Source of the DNA: Circinella umbellata
Taxonomy: Eukaryota > Mucoromycota > Mucoromycetes > Mucorales > Lichtheimiaceae
Length of the DNA: 64,000 nucleotides
Assembly: GCA_025093555.1 (NCBI GenBank)
Contig: JAIWNF010000044.1
Coordinates: forward strand, 186,001-250,000
Reading direction: 5' to 3'
Position numbers and translations under genes: made by a program. Below are positions 26,491-37,493 of the stretch, one piece after another. The notes under the pieces are model-generated. The model had not been told where the DNA came from, did not search any database, and was given only the letters and a program-made list of their open reading frames with translations. Each line of letters starts with the position of its first letter. Positions within the stretch are counted from its first letter, which is position 1.

Positions 26491-27331
26491 TCAGCAATAA
26501 GAGTTATGAAAAAGAAGGGAAAAGTAAGATAATGTTAAAAGGATTAATATGGTAATAGAATGGTGGATAGTATATATAGTAAAAGTAGATGATGCTTGTG
26601 ACGGTACAGATAATGAGATGCTTTGTTCGGGGGTGCTGGATTGAATTTGTTGAATCGGATTGTTGACCGTATTTCTTTGCCAGGGCCTTGGGGCACTTTT
26701 CACTGTTGGTTTATATTCTTCCTCTGATGATAATGGTTCCAAAACCGCTGGCACCTCACGTCATACGATAATATTATTGAATCGTGGATCACATTGACTT
26801 TCTACCTTTTTAATATATGCAGAAATAACATCGTGTTGTTGCCACTAAAAAAATATAAAAAATTTATAATTGTTATATTATATTTTAATGACGTTCTTTT
26901 TTTTTTTTTTTTTACTCGGTATATTTATATATGTTTATATTTTTTCCTTCCCCTAGAATTATTATAAACAAATATGAATTACTTACTTCAATAGGGCCAC
27001 GAGACCATTGTGCAGTACCAGATTCAATACTTCCATCCCATAAACCGATTTGAATACGACTATAGAATAAATGTATGTAAAATATATACATACATATGTA
27101 TTATGTGATTTTAAGTTAAACAACATACGGGATATAAATATATATATATGAAAGAAAGAAAGGAGGAATGATAATAACTTACGCTGGTTCCGATGGAAAT
27201 TTACATTCACCTGCGGCATTGCACGTTTCTTGTTTTTCTTTTGTTCGTACATGGTTTCCATCAATAAACCATTGAATACGTTCAGGGCTCCTGCATATCA
27301 CAATTTTCTTGGGTTAATGCAATTGCAAACA

Positions 27332-27369
<38 letters not shown>

Positions 27370-28346
27370 TATATACATAATTTTCTAGTCCTTCTCTCCA
27401 TTTCATTTACTTTCAAAATGAAAAACATACCAGTCAATTGTATAAGTATGATAATCATCAAATACAGGTCTACCCTGCACTTCGTGATAACCACCATTTA
27501 CTGTATATAATACCTCACGACCATAAAAATAATTGGTTCTATTAATTAGTTAACACGTGTAATGCAAATTCATTAGTCTATTTGGCTTTTCTTTGTCACT
27601 CTCAGCTGTAAAAGAGAATAACCCATATCTAATTAAAAAAAAAGTAAACTGATAACATACTGAGCATGATTTGGATCACCTAAAAAATTTATGGAAAAGA
27701 AGAGGTCAAGGATTAAATAAAAAGTGAAAAAAAAAGAAGGAGTATGTTATGTCAGATTTTGACTCCCCCCCCTCTCCATTGTTTTATTCACAACTGTATT
27801 ACTTTTGGGGGAAAAAAGAGCTTACCTCCTAGTAACTCAATATCAATTTCATCACCACCATCACCAATTAAAATGACAGCTGTGATAGCACCTCCTACAT
27901 TGGCAGATTTTATAGTGGCTGAAACGCGACCATAATGCATATAAGTAGATGCATTAAATGTTGGACCTCTTCCTTCAAATTGATTATATGGTAGATCTAT
28001 ATTTCAGGTAGTAACATCAAGTATAAGGGTTTTTTTTGTATCAGTCTATTAGCTATTTTTTTCAAATATATATATAACACTCACTCTTAGCATCATGCAT
28101 ACGAACAAATTGTCTTGGAGGTACTAAATTCATTTGAATACCACCATCCGTAACATCATATGTATCTTGGATAGTATTTTCAGCAGACCATCCTTCTGTG
28201 GATAGAGTGAAATCGGTATTATAATTAATACAATCCGTTTTTCCATTTGCAGCGGGTAATGCTGATACAATACTTGATATTGTTGTTGTATAAACAAAAA
28301 ATAATGGAATATAATTTAGCAAAGATGCCACTAACAACTTTTTCAT
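26491..28346 (-). CDS. GH16 CRH-type cell-wall transglycosylase with an in-frame TGA before its tail
   Basis: CRH-type GH16 enzymes join chitin to beta-glucan in the wall. Exons are 28346-28085, 27996-27826, 27679-27661, 27538-27431, 27290-27183, 27059-26987 and 26844-26761, giving 274 residues to the TGA at 26763-26761. A signal peptide spans roughly the first 32 residues. The catalytic motif GDEIDIELLG is present, with nucleophile Glu137 and acid/base Glu141. The later block WSPERIQWFIDGNHVRT is typical of the family. Exon 3 is a 19-bp microexon. After the TGA the same frame continues open for about 90 codons to 26491, with a Ser/Thr/Pro-rich stretch and a hydrophobic end that would suit a GPI-anchor signal. 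So the stop may be a mutation, a sequence error, or a leaky stop (UGA followed by C). The span here includes that tail. Confidence 0.8.
27331..27362. repeat. AC dinucleotide run in a GH16 intron
   Basis: An uninterrupted run of about 15 AC units inside the intron between exons 4 and 5. Confidence 0.85.
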
Positions 28347-30223
28347 GATATTTATTTTTTTCTTTAAAAAAAGAAAACTGTTGTCTTTTAGTTTCTTTAA
28401 AAACAAAGGGAGAAAAAAAGGAAAAATGGAACTTGGGTAAAATAAAATAAAAAATATCTCTTTATATATGGAACATTTTTTCTTTCATTTTTTTCCCCTC
28501 TCTCAGTATATATAAAGAGATAAACAGATAAAATTTAGTCTCACCGAGTATATAAACTTTTAATTTTAAGAAACATTGTTTGCTTGCTTGTTGTTATCAG
28601 AGATTATATGTTTGTATATATAGCTATAACCCCATTTATGGAAAAATTTGTTTACAAAAGGGGGGAGACCAGAGAGGACTTTCCGGGGAATACACATATT
28701 TTTTTTTTAAAAAAAACAACAATAATAACTATGTATTATTCCCCCTCTTCCTCCTTTTCTTTAAATTCACGATTTCATCTCTATACAAAAGTAATATAAG
28801 ACATGACTATTTATGGGACTCTCTTGATATAAATGGGTTATATAATATTCGAATTGCTTATTAATCACATACACGCACATATATATACATTAAAAAACAA
28901 ATTCGTGCCTTTGCAATGGCTTACGTATGTGATATACTCCAAATAAAATAATCAATACAATGGCTTTTAATATGGGGGGAGGTTCTAGTTTCAATAGTGT
29001 AAATATTTTTTTAATAAAACAGTTGTACTTTAATATATCTAAGAACATAATTACATATAAACTTGGTCGGGAAGGATATAAGAAAACAAACAAGATTTGA
29101 GTTGTATTCACTTTATTTGTAATCATCATACTTAATGAAAGATGAAGTGCTCAAATGTCTTTTTTTTAAAAAATGTTTTTATTGAATAAATAATATATGC
29201 GTGTGCGTACATATCGTAACAACAATGTTATTCACATACCAAATCATTAGTAACATGGATACATAAGTGCTTTAATAGGATGTTTTGATTCCTGAATATG
29301 ATAATTGGACAACAGTGGAATGCTAGCTTTTGCCTACATAATATTGAACCTTACTTTTTTTCTTCAAAGCATACTATATACATATATATTAATTGTCATC
29401 ATCTGTTGCTTAATACTATACTTGTAATTTCTAAATATAATAAAAAAAATATCATTTTGGACATGGAATGATATCTGTGTGTATGTGCTGCTAAGGAAAA
29501 CGTTGATTAATTTTTAGTTGCTTAAGATCTGTTATATGAAAAATATATAAAAGTAGTCGTATTTTTTTTTATCTTGACAGTTGTTTTGAAAGAAGTTTCT
29601 CTTGTGGTGCAATCATCGAGTATATTTTTTCTCGTACCATTAAAACACAAAAACTAATCGCAAAAATAAACAGTCTTCTTTAAATATATATGATTAACAA
29701 CAGAATGCCTTTCCTGTTGGGTTTCTGTTAATTAACTCTCAAATATTAAGATAACACATCTTTTATACGTAGCGCCTTTTCGTTGTTTTCTTATTCATTA
29801 TTGATAACTTTAATTATTTGAAAACTTTTTTATGGATTAATGAGTAATATAGAAGCATTTTTTTTAAGAACCTAGAGAACAATGGGGAATTCCAAGAATA
29901 ATAATATGGTTTTGAACTGAGAAAGCGATGGAAAAGAATAGACTGTTTTATACTATTATATTTTCTTAACAAAAAAAAAAGCCCCTCCATTTACGTTTTT
30001 TCTTTATTTTATTATAAAATATAACAAAATGAAGAAATATCCTGTTATTATTGAGTGTGTGAGTCATTATTAGTATGTTATTAGTATGTTACTCTTTTTC
30101 TTCTTTTATGATCCAAAAAAGAAAATTCTGTACAAAAAAACTGCGGGCAACAAGAATTTGACAGCCGAAGTTTTTTTTCCCTAAAAAATACACGATCTTC
30201 TTTTTCCCTCTATTACTCAAAAT
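28347..30223. other. Intergenic stretch without a recognised gene
   Basis: Nearly 1.9 kb between the divergent GH16 and XPB-like starts. It is AT rich with T tracts. No open frame with protein-like composition, tRNA or repeat element was found by eye. The promoters of both flanking genes must lie here. Confidence 0.45.
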
Positions 30224-32224
30224 ATGAACACCCATTTTGATCCAACGGCATCGGCTAAAGATCGACAGGAAAAACTTTCCAATCTTTTGTCGTTTATTCA
30301 AAAACGTAAAGAAGAAACAGAACCAAAGCCTGAAACTATTACTACACCAGCCGTAGCAACAGAGGACAGCGAAAAGAAAATTGACATGACAACACCAGTA
30401 ATTAATGATCCATCAGACAACAAAAAAACGATCCCTCAAAAACGTAATGCCAATGACGATGACCAAGACAATGATTATACAACTACAAAGACAATAGATA
30501 AAACAGCTGTTAAATCCGAAAAGAAATTAGCGTCATCAGTTAAAAGTACACCAACAACAAAAAAAACAGTAACAGCAACACAACCAAAAGCCATTTTACC
30601 TCCTTATGCATTTAAACAGGATACACAAATACCCACTTTAGACATTACATTAAAGCCAAACATTGACGTACGACCTTATCAACGTGAAGCGGTGAATGCC
30701 ATTGTCGATCAAGAAACACAAAAAGCACAATCAGGTATCATTGTCTTACCTTGTGGTGCTGGTAAAACGTTAACTTCAATTCTTGTTGCCTGTGAACTCA
30801 AAAAACCTGTCCTCGTTGTTTGTTCAACTATTATTGCTGCAGAACAATTCTGTAACGAATTTTTAAACTTTACTACATTAATGGCATCCAAAACAGGCAT
30901 GTTTGCTGGACAAAAGAAATGGCCTTTCAATGGACCTACAGGTGTTTTATTTACAACATATACCATGTTGGTCGATAGTAAAAACCGAACTGCAGACAGT
31001 AAAAGAATGTCCAAGTTTATTTACGATGCTACATCTTGGGGTATGGTTATTCTTGATGAAGTACATTGTGTACCTGCCAGTAATTTTAGTAAAGCAATTG
31101 CCAAAATCAAGACTCAAGTTCGACTTGGATTAACAGCTACTATGTTACGTGAGGATGAAAAGATTGGTGATTTGAAAACATTTGTGGGACCTACATTGTA
31201 TCATGCAAAATGGAAAGAATTAGCAGATAAAGGATATATTGCCAAGGTAATTTGTACTCAAGTGGAAACTGCAATGGATGAACCTTTTCGTCAAGTATAC
31301 CAAGATGTAACTGATTCGGCACCAGCAACAGGGGGTCACAGCAATAGTAGTGTATTAGGTCATGCTCATCATATCAAGAGTTTATTATCTATTTTGAATC
31401 CAACAAAATTACATATTTGTCAACGGTTGGTTCAATATCATGAAGCACGTGGGGATAAGGTATTGGTATTTTGCGATCATATCGATGCCTTAAAAATTTA
31501 TGCTGAAACATTGAAGCGACCTTTGATTTATGGTGGTACATCAGCTGATGAAGCACGTTCATTATTGAAAAGATTTCAAATTGATATACCTAAACTCGAC
31601 AAAGATGCATCATGGTTTGAATTATCAGCACAACGAGCACTTAAAGCTAAATCTATTAATACGTTGTTATTATCCCGTATTGGTGATACTAGTTTGGATT
31701 TACCAGCTGCTACTGTCTTAATTCAAGTGTCATCTCATTTTGGTTCACGACGTCAAGAAGCACAAAGATTAGGTCGTGTTCTTCGTGCCAAAAAACGTTC
31801 TGAAAAGGGTTTTTATTCTCGATTCTATACATTGGTGACCTCGGATACACATGAAACTACATTTTCTGAACGAAGACGACAATTTTTAGAAGAAGATTGT
31901 GGATATGGTTATCAAATATGGGAAATTGGAGATGTAGATGAAGAAGGAGGTGGGTGGAGCGTAAAAAGTACACAAGATGAAAATGCTCCAGATGATGATG
32001 ATGTGAAAACAGAACCAGTGACTTGTATGATCCAAGGTGCAGATGAAAGGCCCTATACCCGAGCAGCAGATCAAACGGTACTTGCTAATCAACTTCGAAA
32101 TATTAAGAATGTTCAAGTAGAAGAAGATAATTCTGATGATGTAGCCAATATTACAACTCCACCATTATCATCGTCCAATAAACGTGGTACTACAGCAGTT
32201 AAAAAGAAGAAGAAAACTGCATAA
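30224..32224 (+). CDS. XPB/Rad25-like DNA helicase, short and intronless
   Basis: XPB is the TFIIH translocase that opens promoters and repair bubbles. This single exon encodes 666 residues. The core matches XPB: LPCGAGKT (175-182), DEVH (278-281), GLTATMLREDEKI with the XPB RED motif, GYIAKV, then SRIGDTSLDLPAATVLIQ and GSRRQEAQRLGRVLRAKK. The first 145 residues are a Lys/Thr-rich tail with no sign of the N-terminal damage-recognition domain, so it is about 150-200 residues shorter than ordinary XPB. An insert of about 20 residues (KLDKDASWFELSAQRALKAK) interrupts lobe 2 before motif V. Every comparable gene here has introns, yet this one has none. It may be a divergent paralogue, a retrocopy or an acquired gene rather than the essential TFIIH subunit. 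Confidence 0.8.
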   Translation: MNTHFDPTASAKDRQEKLSNLLSFIQKRKEETEPKPETITTPAVATEDSEKKIDMTTPVINDPSDNKKTIPQKRNANDDDQDNDYTTTKTIDKTAVKSEKKLASSVKSTPTTKKTVTATQPKAILPPYAFKQDTQIPTLDITLKPNIDVRPYQREAVNAIVDQETQKAQSGIIVLPCGAGKTLTSILVACELKKPVLVVCSTIIAAEQFCNEFLNFTTLMASKTGMFAGQKKWPFNGPTGVLFTTYTMLVDSKNRTADSKRMSKFIYDATSWGMVILDEVHCVPASNFSKAIAKIKTQVRLGLTATMLREDEKIGDLKTFVGPTLYHAKWKELADKGYIAKVICTQVETAMDEPFRQVYQDVTDSAPATGGHSNSSVLGHAHHIKSLLSILNPTKLHICQRLVQYHEARGDKVLVFCDHIDALKIYAETLKRPLIYGGTSADEARSLLKRFQIDIPKLDKDASWFELSAQRALKAKSINTLLLSRIGDTSLDLPAATVLIQVSSHFGSRRQEAQRLGRVLRAKKRSEKGFYSRFYTLVTSDTHETTFSERRRQFLEEDCGYGYQIWEIGDVDEEGGGWSVKSTQDENAPDDDDVKTEPVTCMIQGADERPYTRAADQTVLANQLRNIKNVQVEEDNSDDVANITTPPLSSSNKRGTTAVKKKKKTA

Positions 32225-32408
32225 AATAATAATAATAATCATATTGTAAAACGAGTTAGGGGTTGTAGTTGTAGTAGTAATAGGAAATAGTATTATTTTA
32301 TTAGTTATTTGGATTAGAATTTCTATTCTATTAAAGGGCTGTACGTAGTAAAATTAAAAATGATAATAGATCAATGAAGGGGAAAAAATATTCAATATTT
32401 ATTTTTCA
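32225..32408. terminator. Convergent 3' ends of XPB-like and DUF2461 genes
   Basis: Only 184 bp separate the two stop codons. AT-rich sequence with potential polyadenylation signals on both strands (for example aataat runs at 32225-32238) is present. Assignment is by position. Confidence 0.3.
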
Positions 32409-33985
32409 TTAATTGGTTACCCAAGCATTCAAAATGGCAACAAATGGTACCAAAGCTTCGTAAACATCTAATACCTTATCTAAGAAACCAGAAGATACAA
32501 CATCCAAATCTGAAAATGTTTTGGAAACGATAAAACTTTTGAATCGTAATAATTCAATTTCAGGATGATCACGAGCAATATTTTTGGGAGCTACTTTTAA
32601 TTTATCTTTATCATACAGTGCAGCTATTCCATCTCGACCGAATGTTTCTTTGATAATGGGTAAAGTTAATGCTTCACGTAATAGATCTCCATTTTGAATA
32701 ATATTACGTCGAATACTTGCAAGATCTTGTGATGATAAATCATAAACTCCTGCCATCACACAAGTTTCATTATTAGGCCGTACGACAATAGTATAACCAG
32801 GTAAAGGCGATCGTTTGCCACCACGACTAAAAGATGCCTTCATATAACTCTTGTAAGGTATTAAATCCTTTGAAAATCGTAAGTCACGACTAGTTATATA
32901 TATGATTCAATGAGTTTACTTCTCTTTTCTTTATAATTATCATTATTATTTGTTATAACAAAAAACTTACGCTTGTCTATAAACTGCATATCTTGGTTCT
33001 TCAATTAATATAGTTGGATCTACTTCATGAAGTTGTTCTGAAAGCATTTTAATAAAATCCATGAAATCTCGTCTGACTGTATGCCATCGTTTCTATGATA
33101 GAATATTTTCTTTTGGTGAGTTTTCTTATTTTTTTATTTTGCTATCCCTTTAAAAAAATAATTACCTGATTTAAATGCATAAATTCACGAGAATTATCAG
33201 CAATTAGCTCTGCAATAAATTGTAATTGGTCTGGATTTAATGCATCAGGAAATGGTGAACCTTTTGGTCTAGGAATCGTTACTGTTGTCGTGTTATTTGA
33301 TTCTTTGACCTCTTCTTCTTCTTCCTCTTCTTCTTCATCTTCAGTATCAGTTAATTTTTTCTTCTTTTTAGTAGTAGTAGTAGCAGGAGCAGTAGTGGTT
33401 TTCTTTTTACGTGATTTTACTTGTCCAGATCGCAAACGAGGTGGGGGCGATTGAAAGTCATCGCTTGACGATTCTTCTTTTTGTACACTTGACTCTTCAC
33501 TTGACTGATTGTCATTGTCGTCCTCACTATAATTTGTGTCGTCGTCGTCGTCGTCGTCTTCTTCTTCTTCTTCACTACTAGTCTGTGGTTCTGGTTGTTT
33601 CTTTTTTGTATTCTTAGTACCACGTGTTGTTGCTCTTGTACTTTTACGAGTTGACAAACTATTTTTTTTGATAGGCGAAGTTATTATTTCTTCTTCTTCT
33701 TCTTCTTCTTCTTCTTCACTTGATTGTTTCTTTTGTTTTTTAGTGGTAGTTGGAAGTTGACGTGAACTTCTACGTTTTTTAGTCGTATTTGTCGATTCGT
33801 CTTGATCGTTTTTTGTGGTTATTGTTGGTGTTACTTTATCTTTTTTCTTTTTGCTAACACCTTTTTATTATTTTTATTTTAATTTAATACATATAGTACA
33901 CAGATCTCTTTCATTTATTTAAGATTATGACAATAAAAAAAAAATGTTGACAGTTATTTTTACCTTTTTTCTGCTGCGTAGCCAT
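32409..33985 (-). CDS. DUF2461-family protein with charged N-terminus
   Basis: Four exons (33985-33964, 33860-33166, 33092-32971, 32889-32409) close in phase to 439 residues. The C-terminal 220 residues match the DUF2461 family: HTVRRDFMDFIKMLSEQLHE, then RDLRFSKDLIPYKSYMKASF, SFSRGGKRSPLPGYTI and the conserved helical end. The N-terminal half is unstructured, alternating Lys/Thr/Ser segments with runs of Glu and Asp coded by GAA/GAC repeats. The first exon has only seven codons plus one base. The family's function is not established. The basic/acidic tail hints at nuclear localisation, which is inference. Confidence 0.8.
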
Positions 33986-36880
33986 TTTTGGAAAGTGGGA
34001 AAAAAAAAGAAAAAAAAAAAAAAAAAAGAGTGAAAATGAGTAATGCAGCGGTGCTACTACTGTGTTGGAGTTTTAAAATACTTTCCCAAATCGAACTACC
34101 TTTAGGTAATAATCGATCTCTGTCACGGAAATTTATACTACTCATCTATTAAAAGAGTACAGCAATGAATTCCAGTTAAGACTTATTCATCTGTATATAT
34201 AAGAGATAATTCAAAGCGTATAGATATATTATTATTGAGGGCGACACTATCACCAACCACCATAGAAGACAATGGCTTTATTCTATATGGAATGATAAGT
34301 TAATAAACGTTAAAACACTCTATCTAAATGGTATTTTATATACTTACAACACAATTAGAGATTTCTAGCTTATACTTGCTTGGCTCGACTTGCCTGCAAC
34401 ATGTACGTAGTGTTTAAAATACATATGACTTTGTTGATTTACAAATTAAAAATGTTAAAAGTTCAAGACTAGGAGTGGCGCTGTACTAGTTGAATACTGG
34501 TAATAACTAGTAATCGTACTACTCCAATATGAAGCTTCTTTAATGTTACCGAACCTCTGTTGATGGATTATTTTAAGTACGATTCTAGTATCTGTCTTAA
34601 GATGTTAGATCATTATAGATTATGGCACTCATTTTTTGATACTGGGATGTATAAACGTTTTCTTTCTGGCTACTTTTAAAAAAAGTCGTGAGAATACATT
34701 TGGAACCCATTTATAAACACAATGTTATTATCATAATCAGCTTCTATTGTGTTATATGTAAATACAATGGTGAAATATAAGTACTCTCATTATTTATTAA
34801 GAAAGGATTACTGTGTGTCCATGACAGGGTTACAAATATCCCCCACCCACATGATGTTTAAGGTAGTTCGTTACGCTACACTAAGCCATCTTTTTATTAT
34901 TCAACTTTACACTTCCCATTTGAATGCGAACCTTATAACAAAGTTGTGTGCTGTACATAACTACAAAGGCCTATAACTCAAAATACTTATTACTAACAGC
35001 AATAATGATAATAGTAAGGATAGAAGATTATTATAATATAGACACTGACGAAATATTTTATCAACGGGTAGTTCGCATTACTCGTTTGAAAAAGTAAACA
35101 ATATTGCTGTTTTTGATTATTATCGTTGAACATCACAATTTCCTATGCTGGTCACGTCGATTTAATAGTTTGGGAGCTGTTTAAAATGCAAATACAAGAC
35201 AGATTGCTTATTTCTGTACTTTTATAAGTTTTTCTTTCAAAAATTACAAAATTTTACTTTCGTAAAAATGCATTCAAGAACATTATTGCTAGTATGTCAC
35301 TATTTATTGCCTGATTTTCTCATTTACTTTAATCTGCATGTTTCAATAAATCCTAAAGTGTTATGGTAGCTACACACAATTAGCGTATTTATATAGCATA
35401 AAAAAATTAATATTTAGCCTCAAAAACAAAGCATTAAGCTATAAACAAAGGAATTATTATCTTCTTTATACAAGTACCAGTAGCGATTGTAAAAATACTG
35501 TTCAAGATGAATTTAGATAATATAAATATGTTACATATCGTTGTAAATGGTTTTGTGACTATGTCTATTTTTAAAACGTGCGACAAATCAACGTCATGAA
35601 ATCACAGTAGAATTATTCTTACAATATTTCTGACAGAATATTAAGATATTTAGCGTTTTACGTATTATATTCATGTATGTAGACCGCTGTGTGTACACTA
35701 CTCATCTGCGTGCAAGAATATCATCTTTAAGATAGCATTTATAATTGAAGAAACTGGCAAATAGATGGATATACCCTCTTGCTGTGGTAGCTAAGCGCAC
35801 AAAAAAAAATAGGTTGTTTCTTCTACTTTATTGATACTATCTTTTTATTCTTTAATTATTATGGCGGACACTGACTCGAATCATAAAGCCATATTATGCT
35901 TACATCGCTTAGCGCTTATTTGCACCATTGATAATAAAAAGTATTAGCAAATGTATCAAAGCAACATGACAATATAAAAATTACTTCGCTTCCGTATTTT
36001 ACATGCAGATATAGCATGATCTCGGAATTATCTACTAGTCAGCTGACTATCTTTACTTTCAAAATGATTATCAAAACCGACTAACATATTCTCACATCAG
36101 GTAACGTAGACTGTGAAAAAAATGATGGCGCATTATAATCCAATTTTCTGTTATATTGAATGGTATCGACAGCGAGCTGACTCACCAAGAGCATAAGAAA
36201 AAGAAGGAACTTAAGTATATTGAATTTGACCTATTTATGTATTGATGAGAGCAATTACATAGGATACTAAAAAATAATGACTCTTCATTTGAGATGTGCT
36301 GAATATGTTAAAATGTAGGAACTTTAAGGGGAGTACTGCTTACTCTAGCATAAAAATAATTGGGATATAAAATTGCTCTATCTATTACTGAATATTATAT
36401 TCAAACAACAGAAACCAAAAGAATACAGAAAAGACATTTTATTATGTGCTACAGTCAGTATATTTTCCCATTTAGGCTTACTTTTTAGGACAAGACTTGA
36501 AAAAGCGGGGGATATGAAAAGAGTAGAGTCTTCTGTCTTTGGAAATGATTTTAATCACATAGAAATATTAATAGAAATCAAAATAGAGTATTGGTGAAAA
36601 AACGAGTAACTCATTAGTTTGTATCATAATCCTTACTCGGTACATTTCTGTTTAGGACTTGTTTCAAGTGGAAGAGGTAAGAGTTCGGTATCATAGGACC
36701 GTTACGATATTATTCCATCATTAATATTCTCGACAGCTCTCGGTCCCGATGGGTCACCGTTGTTGCAGGGTTGATGTTGCGAGTATTTGGAAGATTAAGA
36801 CATGGTAAGATAAAATGAATTTAAGAGAAAAAATGAATAAAAAATAGTTATGAAAAAAAAATTGATTCGAGGTATATATA
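33986..36880. other. Gene-free stretch
   Basis: About 2.9 kb with only short open frames of random appearance. Base composition is a little more even than in introns, which might mean old transposon debris, but no conserved motif, long inverted repeat or tRNA was found. Confidence 0.45.
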
Positions 36881-36882
36881 TA

Positions 36883-37254
36883 CAGTAATTTTTCGTTAAA
36901 CCGTTACTCTTGATATGTGATGATCTATAATTAGATTAAGATGAACATGATAGAAAATTGTCAGTCCATATAATGTTGCTAACTGCTTAATACAGCGCGC
37001 AGCTTTGGTACTGTGAGTTAATCTTTTAGCGATAAAAACGAAAATAAAATGGTGACAATGAACCAAAGGTTGTTGGATTAATAATGAATTCACAACTAAA
37101 TATCCATGCGATATTGGCAAAAAAGAACAAGGAATTGGATATTTTAATTTTCTGCGCAAACGAATCAAATACTATTATTATTAAACCGGTAAATATTTGG
37201 GGAAGTTCACCCGATACCGTTTTATCGAATCACCGTTTTAACGAAAAGTTACTG
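36883..37254. mobile_element. Short TIR element, Tc1/mariner or pogo type
   Basis: The ends are inverted copies: the left begins CAGTAATTTTTCGTTAAACC and the reverse complement of the right end begins CAGTAACTTTTCGTTAAAAC. Arms agree for about 24 bp with a few differences. Both ends abut TA (36881-36882 and 37255-37256), the target duplication of the Tc1/mariner/pogo superfamily. The 372-bp interior has no intact frame. It is a non-autonomous or internally deleted copy. Confidence 0.6.
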
Positions 37255-37290
37255 TATTTTCTATAAATACAATTTTCTTTTCGACTTCAC

Positions 37291-37360
37291 CAACCGTACC
37301 TTTTTTTCTCTATCAACCGTACCTTTTTTTCTCTATCATCTATACTTTTTTTACTTCATC
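37291..37360. repeat. Short tandem repeat, 23-bp unit
   Basis: The unit caaccgtacctttttttctc plus tat occurs twice exactly (37291-37313 and 37314-37336), followed by degenerate copies to about 37360. It lies just upstream of the Fanzor-like gene. Confidence 0.7.
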
Positions 37361-37493
37361 ATATATATCTTTTTTTTCTTCATTGACTGTATATTTTCTT
37401 CTTTTCAATTATACATATTGTCCTTGTATTGGGTAGTACACTTTTTTTGTTTTTGGTTTTTGTGTCTTAACTTTTGGATACAAAAACAAAAAA

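Noticed and set aside
26712..26810. A 51-bp intron (gtagaa...gtgag) that would remove the GH16 TGA
   Set aside because: Its donor and acceptor differ from other introns here, it would be unusually short, and it would delete a Cys-containing segment that looks conserved.
33536..33760. Poly-Ser plus-strand frame
   Set aside because: It is the complement of the Glu/Asp repeats in the DUF2461 gene.
36600..36800. Slightly GC-richer segment, possible RNA gene
   Set aside because: No fold or family resemblance could be recognised by eye.
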